The notes: generated by a model from the sequence alone, not told the origin. DNA of 64,000 nucleotides from Microlunatus phosphovorus NM-1 (GCF_000270245.1 NC_015635.1:4154001-4218000), one strand, 5' to 3'; positions 1 through 9,185 are shown, counted from the stretch's first letter. Translations and numbers: made by a program.

Positions 1-1
1 C

Positions 2-646
2 GATCAGGTCGGGGCCCGCTCGGTGCTGATCCTGGGTGGCCTGATCGGCGCGGCTGGTTTCGGCTGGCTCGCGGTCAGCGTCACCACCATCCCGGCGAAC
101 CCGGGCGCAGTGATCAACCCGCAGACCTGGCCGATCATGCTGGCCGGGGCAGGTGTCGGCTTCATGATCAGCGCCGCATCGACCGACGCGGTCAATCGGG
201 CGATCGGCGCCTCGTACGGCGAGGTCACCGCCATCTCCCAGACGATGCGCAACTTCGGCTCGGCACTCGGCCTCGCGGTGTTCAGCACGCTGGTCACCGG
301 GGTGCTCATCGACAAGCTGACGGCCTCCTTCACCGCACTCGGTGCCCCGGCGGACGCTGCCCGCGAGGTGGTCGGTCGGATCAGCGGGGCTGAGGTCGGC
401 CATGGCACTGGTTCCGGATCGTTCGACCAGCTGCCCACGGCCCTGCAGCAGCAATACCTGCAGGCGGTGCATCAGGGGTACGCCGACGCCGTGGCCTGGG
501 CGTTCGCGGGCGCGGCGATCGCCATGCTGGTGGTGACTCTGTTGGGTCTGTGCTACCCGAAGGGCGTCATCTCGGCGACTTTCGGTGATCACGAAGACTC
601 CGGCTCGGCCGCAGCCGAGAGCGGCACGGCTACAGTCGCGGCATGA
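2..646 (+). CDS. MFS drug/H+ antiporter, C-terminal part (5' end outside window)
   Basis: C-terminal piece of a major facilitator superfamily exporter, probably the 14-helix DHA2 (EmrB/QacA-like) group. The frame is open from base 2, so the N-terminus lies upstream of the window; about 214 residues are visible. They hold several hydrophobic helices and the segment MRNFGSALGLAV, which resembles the conserved late-helix region of DHA2 exporters. The tail after the last helix is short, polar and rich in Ser, Ala and Glu. The stop codon overlaps the start of the next gene (ATGA), so it is cotranscribed with the two-component system that follows, which may control its expression. The substrate cannot be told from the sequence. 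Confidence 0.85.
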   Translation, partial: DQVGARSVLILGGLIGAAGFGWLAVSVTTIPANPGAVINPQTWPIMLAGAGVGFMISAASTDAVNRAIGASYGEVTAISQTMRNFGSALGLAVFSTLVTGVLIDKLTASFTALGAPADAAREVVGRISGAEVGHGTGSGSFDQLPTALQQQYLQAVHQGYADAVAWAFAGAAIAMLVVTLLGLCYPKGVISATFGDHEDSGSAAAESGTATVAA

Positions 647-1860
647 GCGACGGCTATCGCCTGGACGTCCGGGCGGTGTCGTTCGGCGGCTGGTCGATCT
701 TCTATCTCCTGGTCACCGTCGGCACGGTCCTGCTCGTGATGGCCAATCCGACCAACTCGGCGACCGGCACCGCGATCTCCGCGGTGCTGGTCGTGGTGTT
801 GGAGGCCCTGTATTGGCTGGTGGCGAGGCCGCGGCTGGCGGGCATCCGCGCCAATTCCGGCCTCGCGTGGACCTTTGCCGCTCTCGCGATCATCCTCTTC
901 ACGATCGGCGCGATTCTCAACCCGTGGTCCGCGTTGCTGTTGTTCGCACTGACGCCGCAGATCTTCATGCTGCTCACGCCACGACCGGCGACGGTAGTGA
1001 TCGGGGCCTTGAATCTGCTGCCGCTGGCCGGCCGATTGCTGATCGAGTCGCACACCGCACGGCAGGTCATCCAGGACATCGGGCAGACGGCGTTCGTGAT
1101 CACCTTCTCGCTGTTCTTCGCCAGCCGGATCTTGAGCATCAGCAAGCAGAACGAGGAGCGACGCAGGCTGATCGAGGAACTGCGCGAGCGCGAGGCCGAG
1201 GTCGCAGCATTGTCGGCGGCCCGCGGGGCGGAAGCGGAGCGGTCCCGGATCTCCCGCGAGCTGCATGACACGCTCGCCCAGGGCTTCGCCTCGATCGTCA
1301 CGCTCGGCCACGCCGTACAGGGCGAGCTGGACCGCGATCCCGCGGCTGCACGTCGGCACGTGGCACTGATCACCGAGAACGCCCGGGAGAACCTGGCAGA
1401 GTCTCGCCGGATCATTGCCGCCCTCGGGCCGGGCAGGCTGGCCGGTGCGTCGTTGTCCGAGGCAGTTCAACGCACCGTGGACACTTGGCGAGAGACGACC
1501 GGCACCGACGTACGGCTCACCGCCACGGGGCAGCCGGCCGCGACCTCGGCAGCGATCGACGTGGTCGCGCTCAGGCTCGTTCAGGAGAGCCTGGAGAACG
1601 TACGCAAGCACGCCGCAGCCTCTCGAGCAACGGTCACCCTGCGCTATGCGACGGACGAAGTGGCGATCGATGTGCACGACGACGGCACTGGACTCGACCC
1701 GACCGCTGCCACCGCGGGATACGGATTGAGTGGCATGAAGGCACGCGTCAGCGAGGTCGGCGGTGTCTTCGACCTGACGAGCGCGCCGGGGCAGGGCACC
1801 ACGATCCACGCCACACTGCCCCTGACCGGGCCATCAGCGTCGACAGGAGAGGCACCATGA
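643..1860 (+). CDS. Two-component sensor histidine kinase, NarL/DesK type
   Basis: Membrane-bound sensor kinase of 405 residues. The first 165 residues contain about five or six hydrophobic helices and no obvious periplasmic domain. They are followed by a charged linker, probably coiled coil (residues 166-195). The dimerisation and phosphoacceptor region (HisKA_3) carries SRELHDTLAQGF with the phosphorylated His at residue 208. The C-terminal HATPase_c domain shows the N box ENVRKHA and a glycine-rich GLSGMKARV motif. The start overlaps the stop of the MFS gene by ATGA, and the stop overlaps the response regulator start in the same way. The cognate regulator is therefore the next gene. The stimulus is unknown; exporter stress is a reasonable guess from the operon. 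Confidence 0.93.
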   Translation: MSDGYRLDVRAVSFGGWSIFYLLVTVGTVLLVMANPTNSATGTAISAVLVVVLEALYWLVARPRLAGIRANSGLAWTFAALAIILFTIGAILNPWSALLLFALTPQIFMLLTPRPATVVIGALNLLPLAGRLLIESHTARQVIQDIGQTAFVITFSLFFASRILSISKQNEERRRLIEELREREAEVAALSAARGAEAERSRISRELHDTLAQGFASIVTLGHAVQGELDRDPAAARRHVALITENARENLAESRRIIAALGPGRLAGASLSEAVQRTVDTWRETTGTDVRLTATGQPAATSAAIDVVALRLVQESLENVRKHAAASRATVTLRYATDEVAIDVHDDGTGLDPTAATAGYGLSGMKARVSEVGGVFDLTSAPGQGTTIHATLPLTGPSASTGEAP

Positions 1861-2480
1861 TCCGGATCATCCTGGTCGACGATCATCCCCTGGTCCGGGA
1901 GGGCATCCGGGGCATGCTCGCCGGCTTCGACGACATCGAGGTCGTCGGGCAGGGTGCCAGCGGCCCGGAAGGTGTGGCGCTAGCAACCAAACTGTCCCCC
2001 GACCTGGTGCTGATGGATCTGCGGATGCCCGGCGGCGACGGCGTGACGGCGACCCGGCAGCTCACTGCCAGTGGCACCGCCAGAGTCATGGTTTTGACCA
2101 CGTACGAGAGCGATGAGGACATCCTGCGCGCCATCGAGGCTGGTGCGACCGGCTATCTGCTGAAGGACATCGCGCCGGGCGCACTCGCCACGGCCATCCG
2201 TGCCGCCGCCAGGGGCGAGACCGTGCTGGCGCCGTCGGTGCAGTCCGCGCTGCTGAGCCGGATGCGACAGCCTGGTCCGAGAGTGCCGACCTTGTCCCCC
2301 CAGGAGATCGCCGTGCTCGCGGGCGCCGCCCAGGGCAAGACCAACGCGGCCATCGGCACCTCGCTGCACATCAGCGAGACGACGGTGAAGACCTATCTCG
2401 GGCGGGCGTACGAGAAGCTCGGCGTCGGCGACCGTACGTCGGCCGTGCGGAAGGCGATCGAGCTGCGGCTGATCGACTGA
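1857..2480 (+). CDS. Response regulator, NarL/LuxR family
   Basis: DNA-binding response regulator of 207 residues, partner of the upstream histidine kinase. The receiver domain (1-120) has the acidic pair D8-D9, the phosphoacceptor D54 in LVLMDLRMP, T81 or T82 and K103 in YLLKD. A LuxR-type helix-turn-helix (about 140-205) contains the motif ISETTVKTYLGRAYEKLGV. The start chosen is the ATG at 1857, preceded by AGGAGAGG and overlapping the kinase stop; the frame stays open further upstream inside the kinase gene, but that part is only a shadow. It probably activates the operon that also contains the exporter. Confidence 0.94.
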   Translation: MIRIILVDDHPLVREGIRGMLAGFDDIEVVGQGASGPEGVALATKLSPDLVLMDLRMPGGDGVTATRQLTASGTARVMVLTTYESDEDILRAIEAGATGYLLKDIAPGALATAIRAAARGETVLAPSVQSALLSRMRQPGPRVPTLSPQEIAVLAGAAQGKTNAAIGTSLHISETTVKTYLGRAYEKLGVGDRTSAVRKAIELRLID

Positions 2481-2493
2481 CCAGCTAGGTGAA

Positions 2494-2573
2494 TTTCGAT
2501 AATCTGCCACACCGATCGGCCGGCGAGCGTGAGCTGAGCGCAGGCACCGCCGCTGTGTGGCAGAGTTTCGAAA
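2494..2573. repeat. Long-armed inverted repeat upstream of dhaK
   Basis: Two 19-base arms at 2494-2512 and 2555-2573 pair at 17 of 19 positions around a 42-base loop. The repeat sits between the response regulator stop and the dhaK start, ending 27 bases before the dhaK ATG. As RNA it would form a strong hairpin and could terminate the upstream operon; as DNA it could be an operator for dhaKLM. There is no T-run after it. Confidence 0.6.
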
Positions 2574-2600
2574 ACCAGCCGGAGTCGTAGGGTCGGTTCC

Positions 2601-3629
2601 ATGAAGAAGCTGATCAATGACCCCGCTGCGGTGGTCACCGAGTCACTGCGTGGCCTGGCGGCTGCCCATCCGGAGCTGCGCGTTGAGCTGGACCAGCGGA
2701 TCGTGGTCCGCGGTGACGCACCGGTGGCCGGCAAGGTCGGATTGGTCTCCGGGGGCGGCAGCGGGCACGAGCCGCTGCACGCCGGCTTCGTCGGCGCAGG
2801 CATGCTCGACGCGGCTTGTGCCGGTGAGATGTTCACCTCCCCCGTCCCCGATCAGGTGATCGCCGCGACCGCTGCGGTGGACGGTGGCGCGGGCGTCCTG
2901 TACATCGTCAAGAACTACACCGGCGACGTGATGAACTTCGAGCTCGCCGCCGAGCTGGCGGCGGCCGAGGGGGTCCAGGTCGAATCGGTGATCGTCGACG
3001 ACGATGTGGCCGTCCAGGACAGCACCTGGACCGCCGGCCGCCGCGGGGTCGGGCTGACGGTGCTGCTGGAGAAGATCGTCGGCGCCGCTGCCGAGCAGGG
3101 CGCTGACTTGGCCGCTTGTGCTGAGTTGGCCCGCCGGATCGTCGCCAACGGTCGCAGCATGGGCGCGGCGCTGACCAGCTGTACAGTCCCGGCGGTGGGC
3201 AAGCCCACGTTCGATCTGCCCGACGGCGAGATGGAGCTCGGCGTCGGCATCCACGGGGAGCCCGGCCGCGAACGCGTACCGCTCGCTTCAGCCCACGAGG
3301 TCGCACGGCTGCTGGTCGAGCCGATCCTGGCCGATCTCGCCTTTACCAACAACGAGGGCACGAGCGACGAGGGCTCCGGTGAAGACGGAGTGATCTGTTT
3401 CGTGAACGGGCTCGGTGCCACGCCGCTGATCGAGCTCTACCTGATGTATGGCGAGATCGCCGACCTGTTGGCCGCCGCGGGTGTCTCGATCGCCCGATCG
3501 CTGGTCGGGCCGTACATCACCAGTCTCGACATGGCCGGCTGCTCGGTCACTCTGCTCCGCGCCGATCCTGAGATCCTCGAGCTGTGGGATGCCCCGGTGA
3601 ACACGCCGGCCCTACGGTGGGGAATGTGA
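2601..3629 (+). CDS. dhaK: Dihydroxyacetone kinase, substrate-binding subunit DhaK
   Basis: Subunit that holds dihydroxyacetone covalently while the DhaL-ADP subunit donates a phosphoryl group, giving dihydroxyacetone phosphate for glycolysis. It has 342 residues, the usual length for PTS-type DhaK. The N-terminal half has the glycine-rich [16 protein letters not shown] segment. The residue expected to form the hemiaminal with the substrate is H218 in GVGIHGEPG. The C-terminal half contains [14 protein letters not shown]. It is first in a three-gene operon with dhaL and a DhaM-HPr-EI fusion. No dhaR activator is visible, so regulation is unclear; the inverted repeat just upstream is a candidate control or terminator element. 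Confidence 0.96.
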   Translation: MKKLINDPAAVVTESLRGLAAAHPELRVELDQRIVVRGDAPVAGKVGLVSGGGSGHEPLHAGFVGAGMLDAACAGEMFTSPVPDQVIAATAAVDGGAGVLYIVKNYTGDVMNFELAAELAAAEGVQVESVIVDDDVAVQDSTWTAGRRGVGLTVLLEKIVGAAAEQGADLAACAELARRIVANGRSMGAALTSCTVPAVGKPTFDLPDGEMELGVGIHGEPGRERVPLASAHEVARLLVEPILADLAFTNNEGTSDEGSGEDGVICFVNGLGATPLIELYLMYGEIADLLAAAGVSIARSLVGPYITSLDMAGCSVTLLRADPEILELWDAPVNTPALRWGM

Positions 3630-3648
3630 AGGGCGTTGGGAGGGTGAG

Positions 3649-4299
3649 ATGCCCGCTGTCGTGAACCCTGCAGCCGTACGCCGGTGGCTCGATGAGTTCA
3701 CCCGCCTGATCGAGGCCCACGCGGCTGAGCTGACCGAGCTGGATGCTGCGATCGGCGACGCCGACCATGGCACCAATCTGCAACGCGGGACGACCGCGGT
3801 GCGGGAGGCGCTGGCCGGACTCGACTCCGAGACCGGCGTCGGCCCGCTGCTCAAGACCACGGCGATGACCCTGATCAGCAAGGTCGGCGGAGCCAGCGGT
3901 CCGCTGTACGGCACCTTGTTCCTGCGCATGTCCACGGCAGCTGGAGACTCTGCAGCCCTGGACGGAGCTGGCTTCGCGACCATGTTCCGGGCTGGGGTCG
4001 AGGGCGTAGCCGCCCGCGGCAAGGCGGTGCTCGGCGACAAGACCATGTACGACGCCCTCGCTCCCGCGTGCGACGCGCTCGACGCCGCCTTGGCTGCCGG
4101 AAGCGACCTGAGTGCAGCTCTCGACTCAGCCGCGGCCGCCGCAGCGCAAGGCCGCGATTTCGTGACCCCACTGGTAGCTCGCAAGGGCCGAGCCAGCTAT
4201 CTGGGGCAGCGCAGCGCCGACCACCAAGATCCCGGCGCAACCTCCGCGGTGCTGCTCATCCAGGCTGCTGCCACGGCCCTCGGCTCCCCCGCCAACTGA
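3649..4299 (+). CDS. dhaL: Dihydroxyacetone kinase, ADP-binding subunit DhaL
   Basis: Nucleotide-binding subunit of PEP-dependent dihydroxyacetone kinase. In this type ADP stays bound as a cofactor and is rephosphorylated by DhaM instead of being exchanged for ATP. The 216-residue protein has the Mg-nucleotide motif IGDADHGTN near residue 40 and the SKVGGASGPLYGTLFLR loop near residue 80, both typical of DhaL. The start is an ATG 19 bases after the dhaK stop, behind GGGAGGGTG. The next gene follows after 12 bases and supplies the phosphoryl donor, so the three genes form one working complex. Confidence 0.96.
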   Translation: MPAVVNPAAVRRWLDEFTRLIEAHAAELTELDAAIGDADHGTNLQRGTTAVREALAGLDSETGVGPLLKTTAMTLISKVGGASGPLYGTLFLRMSTAAGDSAALDGAGFATMFRAGVEGVAARGKAVLGDKTMYDALAPACDALDAALAAGSDLSAALDSAAAAAAQGRDFVTPLVARKGRASYLGQRSADHQDPGATSAVLLIQAAATALGSPAN

Positions 4300-4311
4300 A
4301 GCCGGCTAGCG

Positions 4312-6903
4312 ATGGTCGGGATCGTCGTCGTCTCGCACAGCCGCGCGCTGGGCGAGGCGGCCGTGGCGTTGGCCAGGGAGATGGTGCCCGACGCGACGGT
4401 GCGGATCGAGGCTGCCGCGGGTCTGGACGAAACCACCTTCGGGACCGATGCGGTCGCCATTGCCGAAGCGATCAGCACCGCTGAGGACGGCGACGGCGTA
4501 CTGGTCTTGATGGATATCGGCAGCGCCATCTTGTCCGCCGAACTGGCGCTGGAACTGCTCGAGGATGAGGTCCGCCAACGGGTGGCGCTGTCACCAGCGC
4601 CGCTCGTGGAGGGCCTGCTGGCGGCCGCCGTCGCAGCCGCGGGAGGAGCCAGCCTCCAGCAGGTCGCTACCGAGTCCAGGTCAGGGCTGGCCGGGAAGCT
4701 CACTCAGCTGGGTGAACCGCGAACCGAAGCGCCGGGCAGCCCAGCCAGTGGATCGGTCGTAGTGGCGCCGGCGCCCGCGCTTTCGGCAGCGGATGACGAA
4801 GTGCCACCCATCGTCCGAGCCACGTTCACGCTGACCAATGTGCACGGTCTCCATGCCCGACCGGCCGCGCGGCTGGCTCGGTTGGCCGCAGGCCTGGACG
4901 CCGACGTCGGGATCCGAAACCTGACAACCGGCACGGACTGGGTCTCCGCTCGGAGCCTGTCCCAGATCGCGATGCTGGGGGCCTTGCAAGGACACGAGCT
5001 CGAGGTATCGGCTACTGGACCCGCTGGTCAGGCAGCTGTCGACGCGGTCCTGGCTCTCGCCCGGAACGCCTTTGGCGACCCACTCGCCGCGCCCGAGGCT
5101 CAGCCACTCCGCGCCAGCTCCGACTCGCGCAGAGTGGCGAGCAGCGCGCGGGAGGGGGTCGTGCCGGATGAGGTGCCGAAGCTGCTGCGCGGTCTGCCAG
5201 CCGCACCGGGAATCGGCATCGGGCCCGCTCAGCTGCTCACTGAGCAACCGGTCGAGATTCCCGAACGGGCCACCGGATCGCCCACCGTGGAGCAGCATCG
5301 ACTAGGTGATGCGCTGGCGGCGACCGCCGGCGAGCTTCGGACACTCCAGCGACGGACTTGGGATCAGCTCGGCGCTGATGAAGCGGACATCTTCGAGGCT
5401 CACCTGGCGCTGCTGGAGGACCCCGAACTGCTGGCTGACGTGGCGACCCGGATCGCCGGCGGTCAATCGGCGGAGTTGGCCTGGGGATCGGCGACCGAGG
5501 ACATCGCGCAGTCCATCGCAGGGCTCGAGGATGACTATCTGCAGACTCGCGCCGCCGACATCCGCGAGCTGCGAGGGCGGGTGCTCCATTCCTTGGCTGC
5601 CCTGGCGACGCCGATCGAGATGACGATCGGCTCACCCGCCGAACCTGACCCCGCGCCCAGTGTGCTGATCGCGCCCGACCTGACAGCAGCCGAGGCCGCC
5701 GGCCTCGAGCCGACGACCACACTCGCGGTCGCGCTGGCCCTCGGCAGCCCGACCTCCCACGCCTCGATCCTGATCCGGGCCCGCGGTATTCCGCTGGTCG
5801 TCGCCGCCGGCCCGACGCTGCTGATGACGCCCGCCGGATCCGAGCTTGCGGTGAACGGCGACACGGGTGAGATCCAGCTCAGCCCGGACAGCGCCACCCG
5901 AACCGTGCTGCTTGATCGAGCGAGGCGACAGGCAGCCGATCGAGCCGCCGCTGCCCAATCGTCCGGGCGCCCTGCGCGCACCACCGACGGGCTCCAGATC
6001 CTGGTTGGCGCCAATCTCGGGTCGCTCGATGACGCGCTGACCGCCGCCGAGTCGGGCGCAGACCTCGCCGGTCTGGTGCGTACCGAGTTCTTGTTCTCAG
6101 GTCGCGACACCGCACCCGACGTCGACGAGCAGGTCGAGGTCTACCGCACCCTTGCTGAGACCATCGGCGGCCGCCGGCTGACCCTGCGCACCCTCGATGT
6201 GGGCGGTGACAAGCCGCTCTCCTACGCCCCCACCCCAGCGGGCGCCAACCCCTTCCTCGGCGTCCGTGGTCTGCGGCTGTCGCTGGCTCACCCGGCCCTG
6301 TTCCGAGATCAGCTTCGGGCCATCGTCCGGGTCGCACGTGAGACGTCGGTGAGCATCATGTTTCCGATGGTGAGCACTCTGACCGAGGTCCATGCGGCAC
6401 GTCGACTGCTTGACGAGGTGATCGCGTCCGAGGGCCACGGCACACCGGCGGGACTGGAGGTCGGGATCATGGTCGAGGTGCCGGCGGTCGCGCTCAAGGC
6501 CGCCGAGTTTGCCGCCGCGATCGACTTCTTCTCGATCGGCACCAACGACCTGACCCAGTACGCACTCGCCGCCGAGCGCGGCAATCCCGATGTCGCGGCC
6601 ATCGGCGACGCGTACGACCCTGGCGTGCTCGCCTTGATCCGAGCGGTCTGCCAAGGTGCCGCTGGCGGCCCGCAGGTCGCGGTCTGCGGCGACCTCGCCG
6701 GCGACCCTCGGGCCGCCGCGCTGCTCGTCGGACTGGGTGTCGGCACCCTGTCGGTGAGTCCACCCGCGATCCCGCTGGTCAAACAGGCGGTACGAGCGGT
6801 TGACTCCGGCCAGGCCGAAGACCTCGCGGTGACCGCCATCGCAATGCCAGGTCCAGCGGAGGTTCGCGCGCTGTGCTTCGACCGAGACGAAGGGCGGCAG
6901 TAG
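4312..6903 (+). CDS. dhaM: DhaM-HPr-enzyme I fusion, PEP phosphotransferase for DHA kinase
   Basis: Single 863-residue polypeptide that relays phosphate from PEP to DhaL-bound ADP. Residues 1-125 form the mannose-type EIIA domain of DhaM with H9 in VVVSHSRALGE. Residues about 165-252 are an HPr domain with phosphoacceptor H181 in GLHARPA. From about residue 295 to the end lies enzyme I: the swivelling-domain His is H483 in PTSHAS, and the PEP-binding TIM barrel is complete, with RTLDVGGDKPL, GTNDLTQYALA and the catalytic C792 in VCGDLAGD. The E. coli DhaM has only a truncated EI, whereas this protein appears able to start the relay itself. It may also act as general EI for other PTS systems, though no EIIBC is seen in this window. 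Confidence 0.94.
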   Translation: MVGIVVVSHSRALGEAAVALAREMVPDATVRIEAAAGLDETTFGTDAVAIAEAISTAEDGDGVLVLMDIGSAILSAELALELLEDEVRQRVALSPAPLVEGLLAAAVAAAGGASLQQVATESRSGLAGKLTQLGEPRTEAPGSPASGSVVVAPAPALSAADDEVPPIVRATFTLTNVHGLHARPAARLARLAAGLDADVGIRNLTTGTDWVSARSLSQIAMLGALQGHELEVSATGPAGQAAVDAVLALARNAFGDPLAAPEAQPLRASSDSRRVASSAREGVVPDEVPKLLRGLPAAPGIGIGPAQLLTEQPVEIPERATGSPTVEQHRLGDALAATAGELRTLQRRTWDQLGADEADIFEAHLALLEDPELLADVATRIAGGQSAELAWGSATEDIAQSIAGLEDDYLQTRAADIRELRGRVLHSLAALATPIEMTIGSPAEPDPAPSVLIAPDLTAAEAAGLEPTTTLAVALALGSPTSHASILIRARGIPLVVAAGPTLLMTPAGSELAVNGDTGEIQLSPDSATRTVLLDRARRQAADRAAAAQSSGRPARTTDGLQILVGANLGSLDDALTAAESGADLAGLVRTEFLFSGRDTAPDVDEQVEVYRTLAETIGGRRLTLRTLDVGGDKPLSYAPTPAGANPFLGVRGLRLSLAHPALFRDQLRAIVRVARETSVSIMFPMVSTLTEVHAARRLLDEVIASEGHGTPAGLEVGIMVEVPAVALKAAEFAAAIDFFSIGTNDLTQYALAAERGNPDVAAIGDAYDPGVLALIRAVCQGAAGGPQVAVCGDLAGDPRAAALLVGLGVGTLSVSPPAIPLVKQAVRAVDSGQAEDLAVTAIAMPGPAEVRALCFDRDEGRQ

Positions 6904-6912
6904 TCTTCGCAC

Positions 6913-6969
6913 CGAGTGGCGAGCCATGGACGCTTCATGGACGTCGAAGCATCCGTAGGTCGCCACTCG
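6913..6969. terminator. Stem-loop after dhaM
   Basis: Perfect 10-base arms at 6913-6922 and 6960-6969, with a smaller stem (GCTTC/GAAGC) in the loop, start 10 bases after the dhaM stop codon. The position fits a transcription end for the dhaKLM operon. There is no clear T-run, so factor-independent termination is uncertain. The hairpin also argues against a murT start upstream of it. Confidence 0.5.
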
Positions 6970-7010
6970 ACTCCAGAGCCGACCCGCAGGAGCCGATCAT
7001 CGCCAACACA

Positions 7011-8450
7011 TTGATCACTCGGGCGCAATCCGCCCTTGCCACGTCCCACAGAGCCCTGGGGAAGTCTCGCAAGGCCCTGGCCAGGTCGGGCAGAGCTCTG
7101 GCCGAGTCCGGCAAGTCCATCGCCGGATCCGCCAAGACCCGCCAAGCCCTTGGCCGCTCCCGCCAGGCGTTGGCGCGACCTGGTCAAGCCCTGGCCGGAC
7201 CGCGCCTGAGTGTTGCCCGAGCAGCGGGGAAGCTGGCCGCGCGCGCGTCCCGTCTGATGGGTCGTGGTGCCGGGACTGCGATCAAGGGCGCGGTGATGCT
7301 CAAGATCGCTCCGCAGGCCCTGGAACAGCTGCTCGCCGGCAAGCATCTTGCGATGGTTTCCGGTACGAACGGCAAGACCACCACCACCCATTTCCTGGCT
7401 GCCGCAGTCCGTGCCGGCCTCGACCCGGGTGGGACCCGGGTCGTACACAACGCCGACGGCGCCAACCTGCATGGCGGCATCACCGCCGCGCTCTCGGACA
7501 ACCGGAGCGCGACCTGGGCCATCATCGAAACCGATGAGCGGGTGGTCGCCGACATGATCCGGCTGGGCCACCCCGAGGTGTTGGTGCTGCTGAACTTCTC
7601 TCGCGACCAGCTGGACCGCCACCACGAGATCAAGGCGCTGGGCCGGTCGTGGCGCAACGCACTGGAAGCGGCCGGCGAGCGCGGCCCAGTCGTGGTCGCC
7701 AATGCCGATGAGCCGCTGGTGGTCTGGGCCGCGCAGACCGCCCGCGAAGTGGTCTGGGTCGACACCGCAACCACCTGGACCCAAGACGCCTCGCTCTGCC
7801 CGCAGTGCGGAGCCCTGCTGCTCCATGACCAGCCCGACGAGACCGGCGGCCAGGGCGGTGGGTGGCGCTGCTCCGGCTGCGAGCTTGCCCAACCTGCCGC
7901 CAGCTATCGCGTGGTTGACGGTCGGATCGTCGATCCCGACGGGAAGTCCTTCGACCCGGAGCTGCAGGTGCCGGGTGCTTTCAACATCAGCAACGCTGCC
8001 TGCGCGATGGCGGCCGCGGCCCAGCTCGGAGTGCCGAGCGCGACGGCGATCGCCGGCATGCGTACGGTGACCGCACCCGCCGGCCGGTTCGCCACCACTC
8101 GGTTCGGTGACACCACCGCCCGACTGCTGCTCGCGAAGAACCCGGCCGGCTGGGCCGAGGCGCTGCCGCTGGCGCAGAGCGACGTCGTGGTGCTGGCCAT
8201 CGACTCCGCGGCCGCCGACGGCAGGGATGTCTCGTGGCTGTGGGATGTCGAGTACGAGCAGCTGGCCGGCCGAACGGTGGTCGCGACCGGGCCCCGGGCT
8301 CAGGACTTGGCGGTCCGGCTCGCGTACGCGGAGGTGGCGTGCCGCTGCGTACCCGACCTGGCCGAGGCACTCGACGGTCACCCCGAGCCGGTGGACGTGA
8401 TCGCCACGTACACACCGTTCCAGCGGCTGCGGAAGATGGGGGGCGTCTAG
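7011..8450 (+). CDS. murT: Lipid II isoglutaminyl synthase, Mur-ligase subunit MurT
   Basis: With GatD it amidates the D-glutamate of lipid II to D-isoglutamine on the cytoplasmic face of the membrane. Features are the Mur-ligase ATP loop SGTNGKTTTT, a four-Cys zinc ribbon (CPQCG, later CSGC) inserted in the middle domain as in other MurT proteins, and the C-terminal DUF1727 region. MurT normally starts about 20 residues before the sequence KGAVMLKIAP. Here the frame continues upstream with high third-position GC and about 85 extra residues in seven-residue repeats such as KSRKALA and RSGRALA. I chose the TTG at 7011; an ATG at 6873 lies before the dhaM hairpin and an internal ATG at 7258 would give a normal-length protein. 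gatD follows after 3 bases. Confidence 0.88.
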   Translation: MITRAQSALATSHRALGKSRKALARSGRALAESGKSIAGSAKTRQALGRSRQALARPGQALAGPRLSVARAAGKLAARASRLMGRGAGTAIKGAVMLKIAPQALEQLLAGKHLAMVSGTNGKTTTTHFLAAAVRAGLDPGGTRVVHNADGANLHGGITAALSDNRSATWAIIETDERVVADMIRLGHPEVLVLLNFSRDQLDRHHEIKALGRSWRNALEAAGERGPVVVANADEPLVVWAAQTAREVVWVDTATTWTQDASLCPQCGALLLHDQPDETGGQGGGWRCSGCELAQPAASYRVVDGRIVDPDGKSFDPELQVPGAFNISNAACAMAAAAQLGVPSATAIAGMRTVTAPAGRFATTRFGDTTARLLLAKNPAGWAEALPLAQSDVVVLAIDSAAADGRDVSWLWDVEYEQLAGRTVVATGPRAQDLAVRLAYAEVACRCVPDLAEALDGHPEPVDVIATYTPFQRLRKMGGV

Positions 8451-8453
8451 ATC

Positions 8454-9185
8454 ATGGCTGCACCGACGAAGGCACCAATCGAGATCGTGCTCGTCTATCA
8501 GTCGCTGCTGGGCATCTACGGCGACCGCGGCAATGCCACCGTGCTGACCAAGCGGCTGCAGTGGCGGGGCTACGAGACCACATTGACCGTGGTCGAACCG
8601 GGCGATCCGCTGCCGGCGGGCGGTCAGGTCTATCTGCTCGGTGGGGGTGAGGACGCCGCCCAGATCTCCGCGGTGAACGCGCTGCGTACCGACGGCGGTC
8701 TCCAGCGGGCCGTCGACCGCGGCGCGGCCGTGTTCGCGGTCTGCGCCGGCTATCAGATCATCGGCACCAGCTTCACCGTCGGTGAGCACGACGAGGTGGT
8801 GGAGGGGCTCGGGCTGCTGGACGTCAGCACCCGGCGCGGACCGACGCGCGCTGTCGGCGAGATCCTCACCCACTGGATCGGCCGGGAAGGCCAGGACGCC
8901 TGGCTGACCGGGTTCGAGAACCACGGCGGGTACACGACACTCGGGCGGTCCGCGACCCCGCTCGCCACCGTCGAGATCGGGGTCGGCAACGACGGGCGCG
9001 GCACGGAGGGTGCCGTCAACGGCCTGGTGATCGGCACCTATCCGCACGGTCCGGTGCTGGCCCGCAATCCCGCGCTGGCCGACCACATCCTGCAGCTCGC
9101 CCTCGGTGAAGGGCTGGCACCGCTGGATCGGCCCGAGATCGACGAGTTGCGACGGGAGCGGCTGGCGGCCGTGCAGCGGGCCTGA
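8454..9185 (+). CDS. gatD: Lipid II isoglutaminyl synthase, glutamine amidotransferase subunit GatD
   Basis: Class I glutamine amidotransferase (CobB/CobQ-like) of 243 residues that releases ammonia from glutamine for MurT. The nucleophile is C97 in FAVCAGYQIIG, and the glutamine-binding region ENHGGYT lies near residue 160. The later histidine in TYPHGPVLARNP is the likely catalytic partner. Length and motif order match GatD of staphylococci and mycobacteria. The gene starts 3 bases after murT, so the two subunits are made together. The pair is usually essential for peptidoglycan cross-linking. Confidence 0.95.
   Translation: MAAPTKAPIEIVLVYQSLLGIYGDRGNATVLTKRLQWRGYETTLTVVEPGDPLPAGGQVYLLGGGEDAAQISAVNALRTDGGLQRAVDRGAAVFAVCAGYQIIGTSFTVGEHDEVVEGLGLLDVSTRRGPTRAVGEILTHWIGREGQDAWLTGFENHGGYTTLGRSATPLATVEIGVGNDGRGTEGAVNGLVIGTYPHGPVLARNPALADHILQLALGEGLAPLDRPEIDELRRERLAAVQRA

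Noticed and set aside
6309-9086. 925-codon open frame on the minus strand
   Set aside because: It runs antisense to dhaM, murT and gatD, which carry clear family motifs. Long antisense frames are expected at this GC content.
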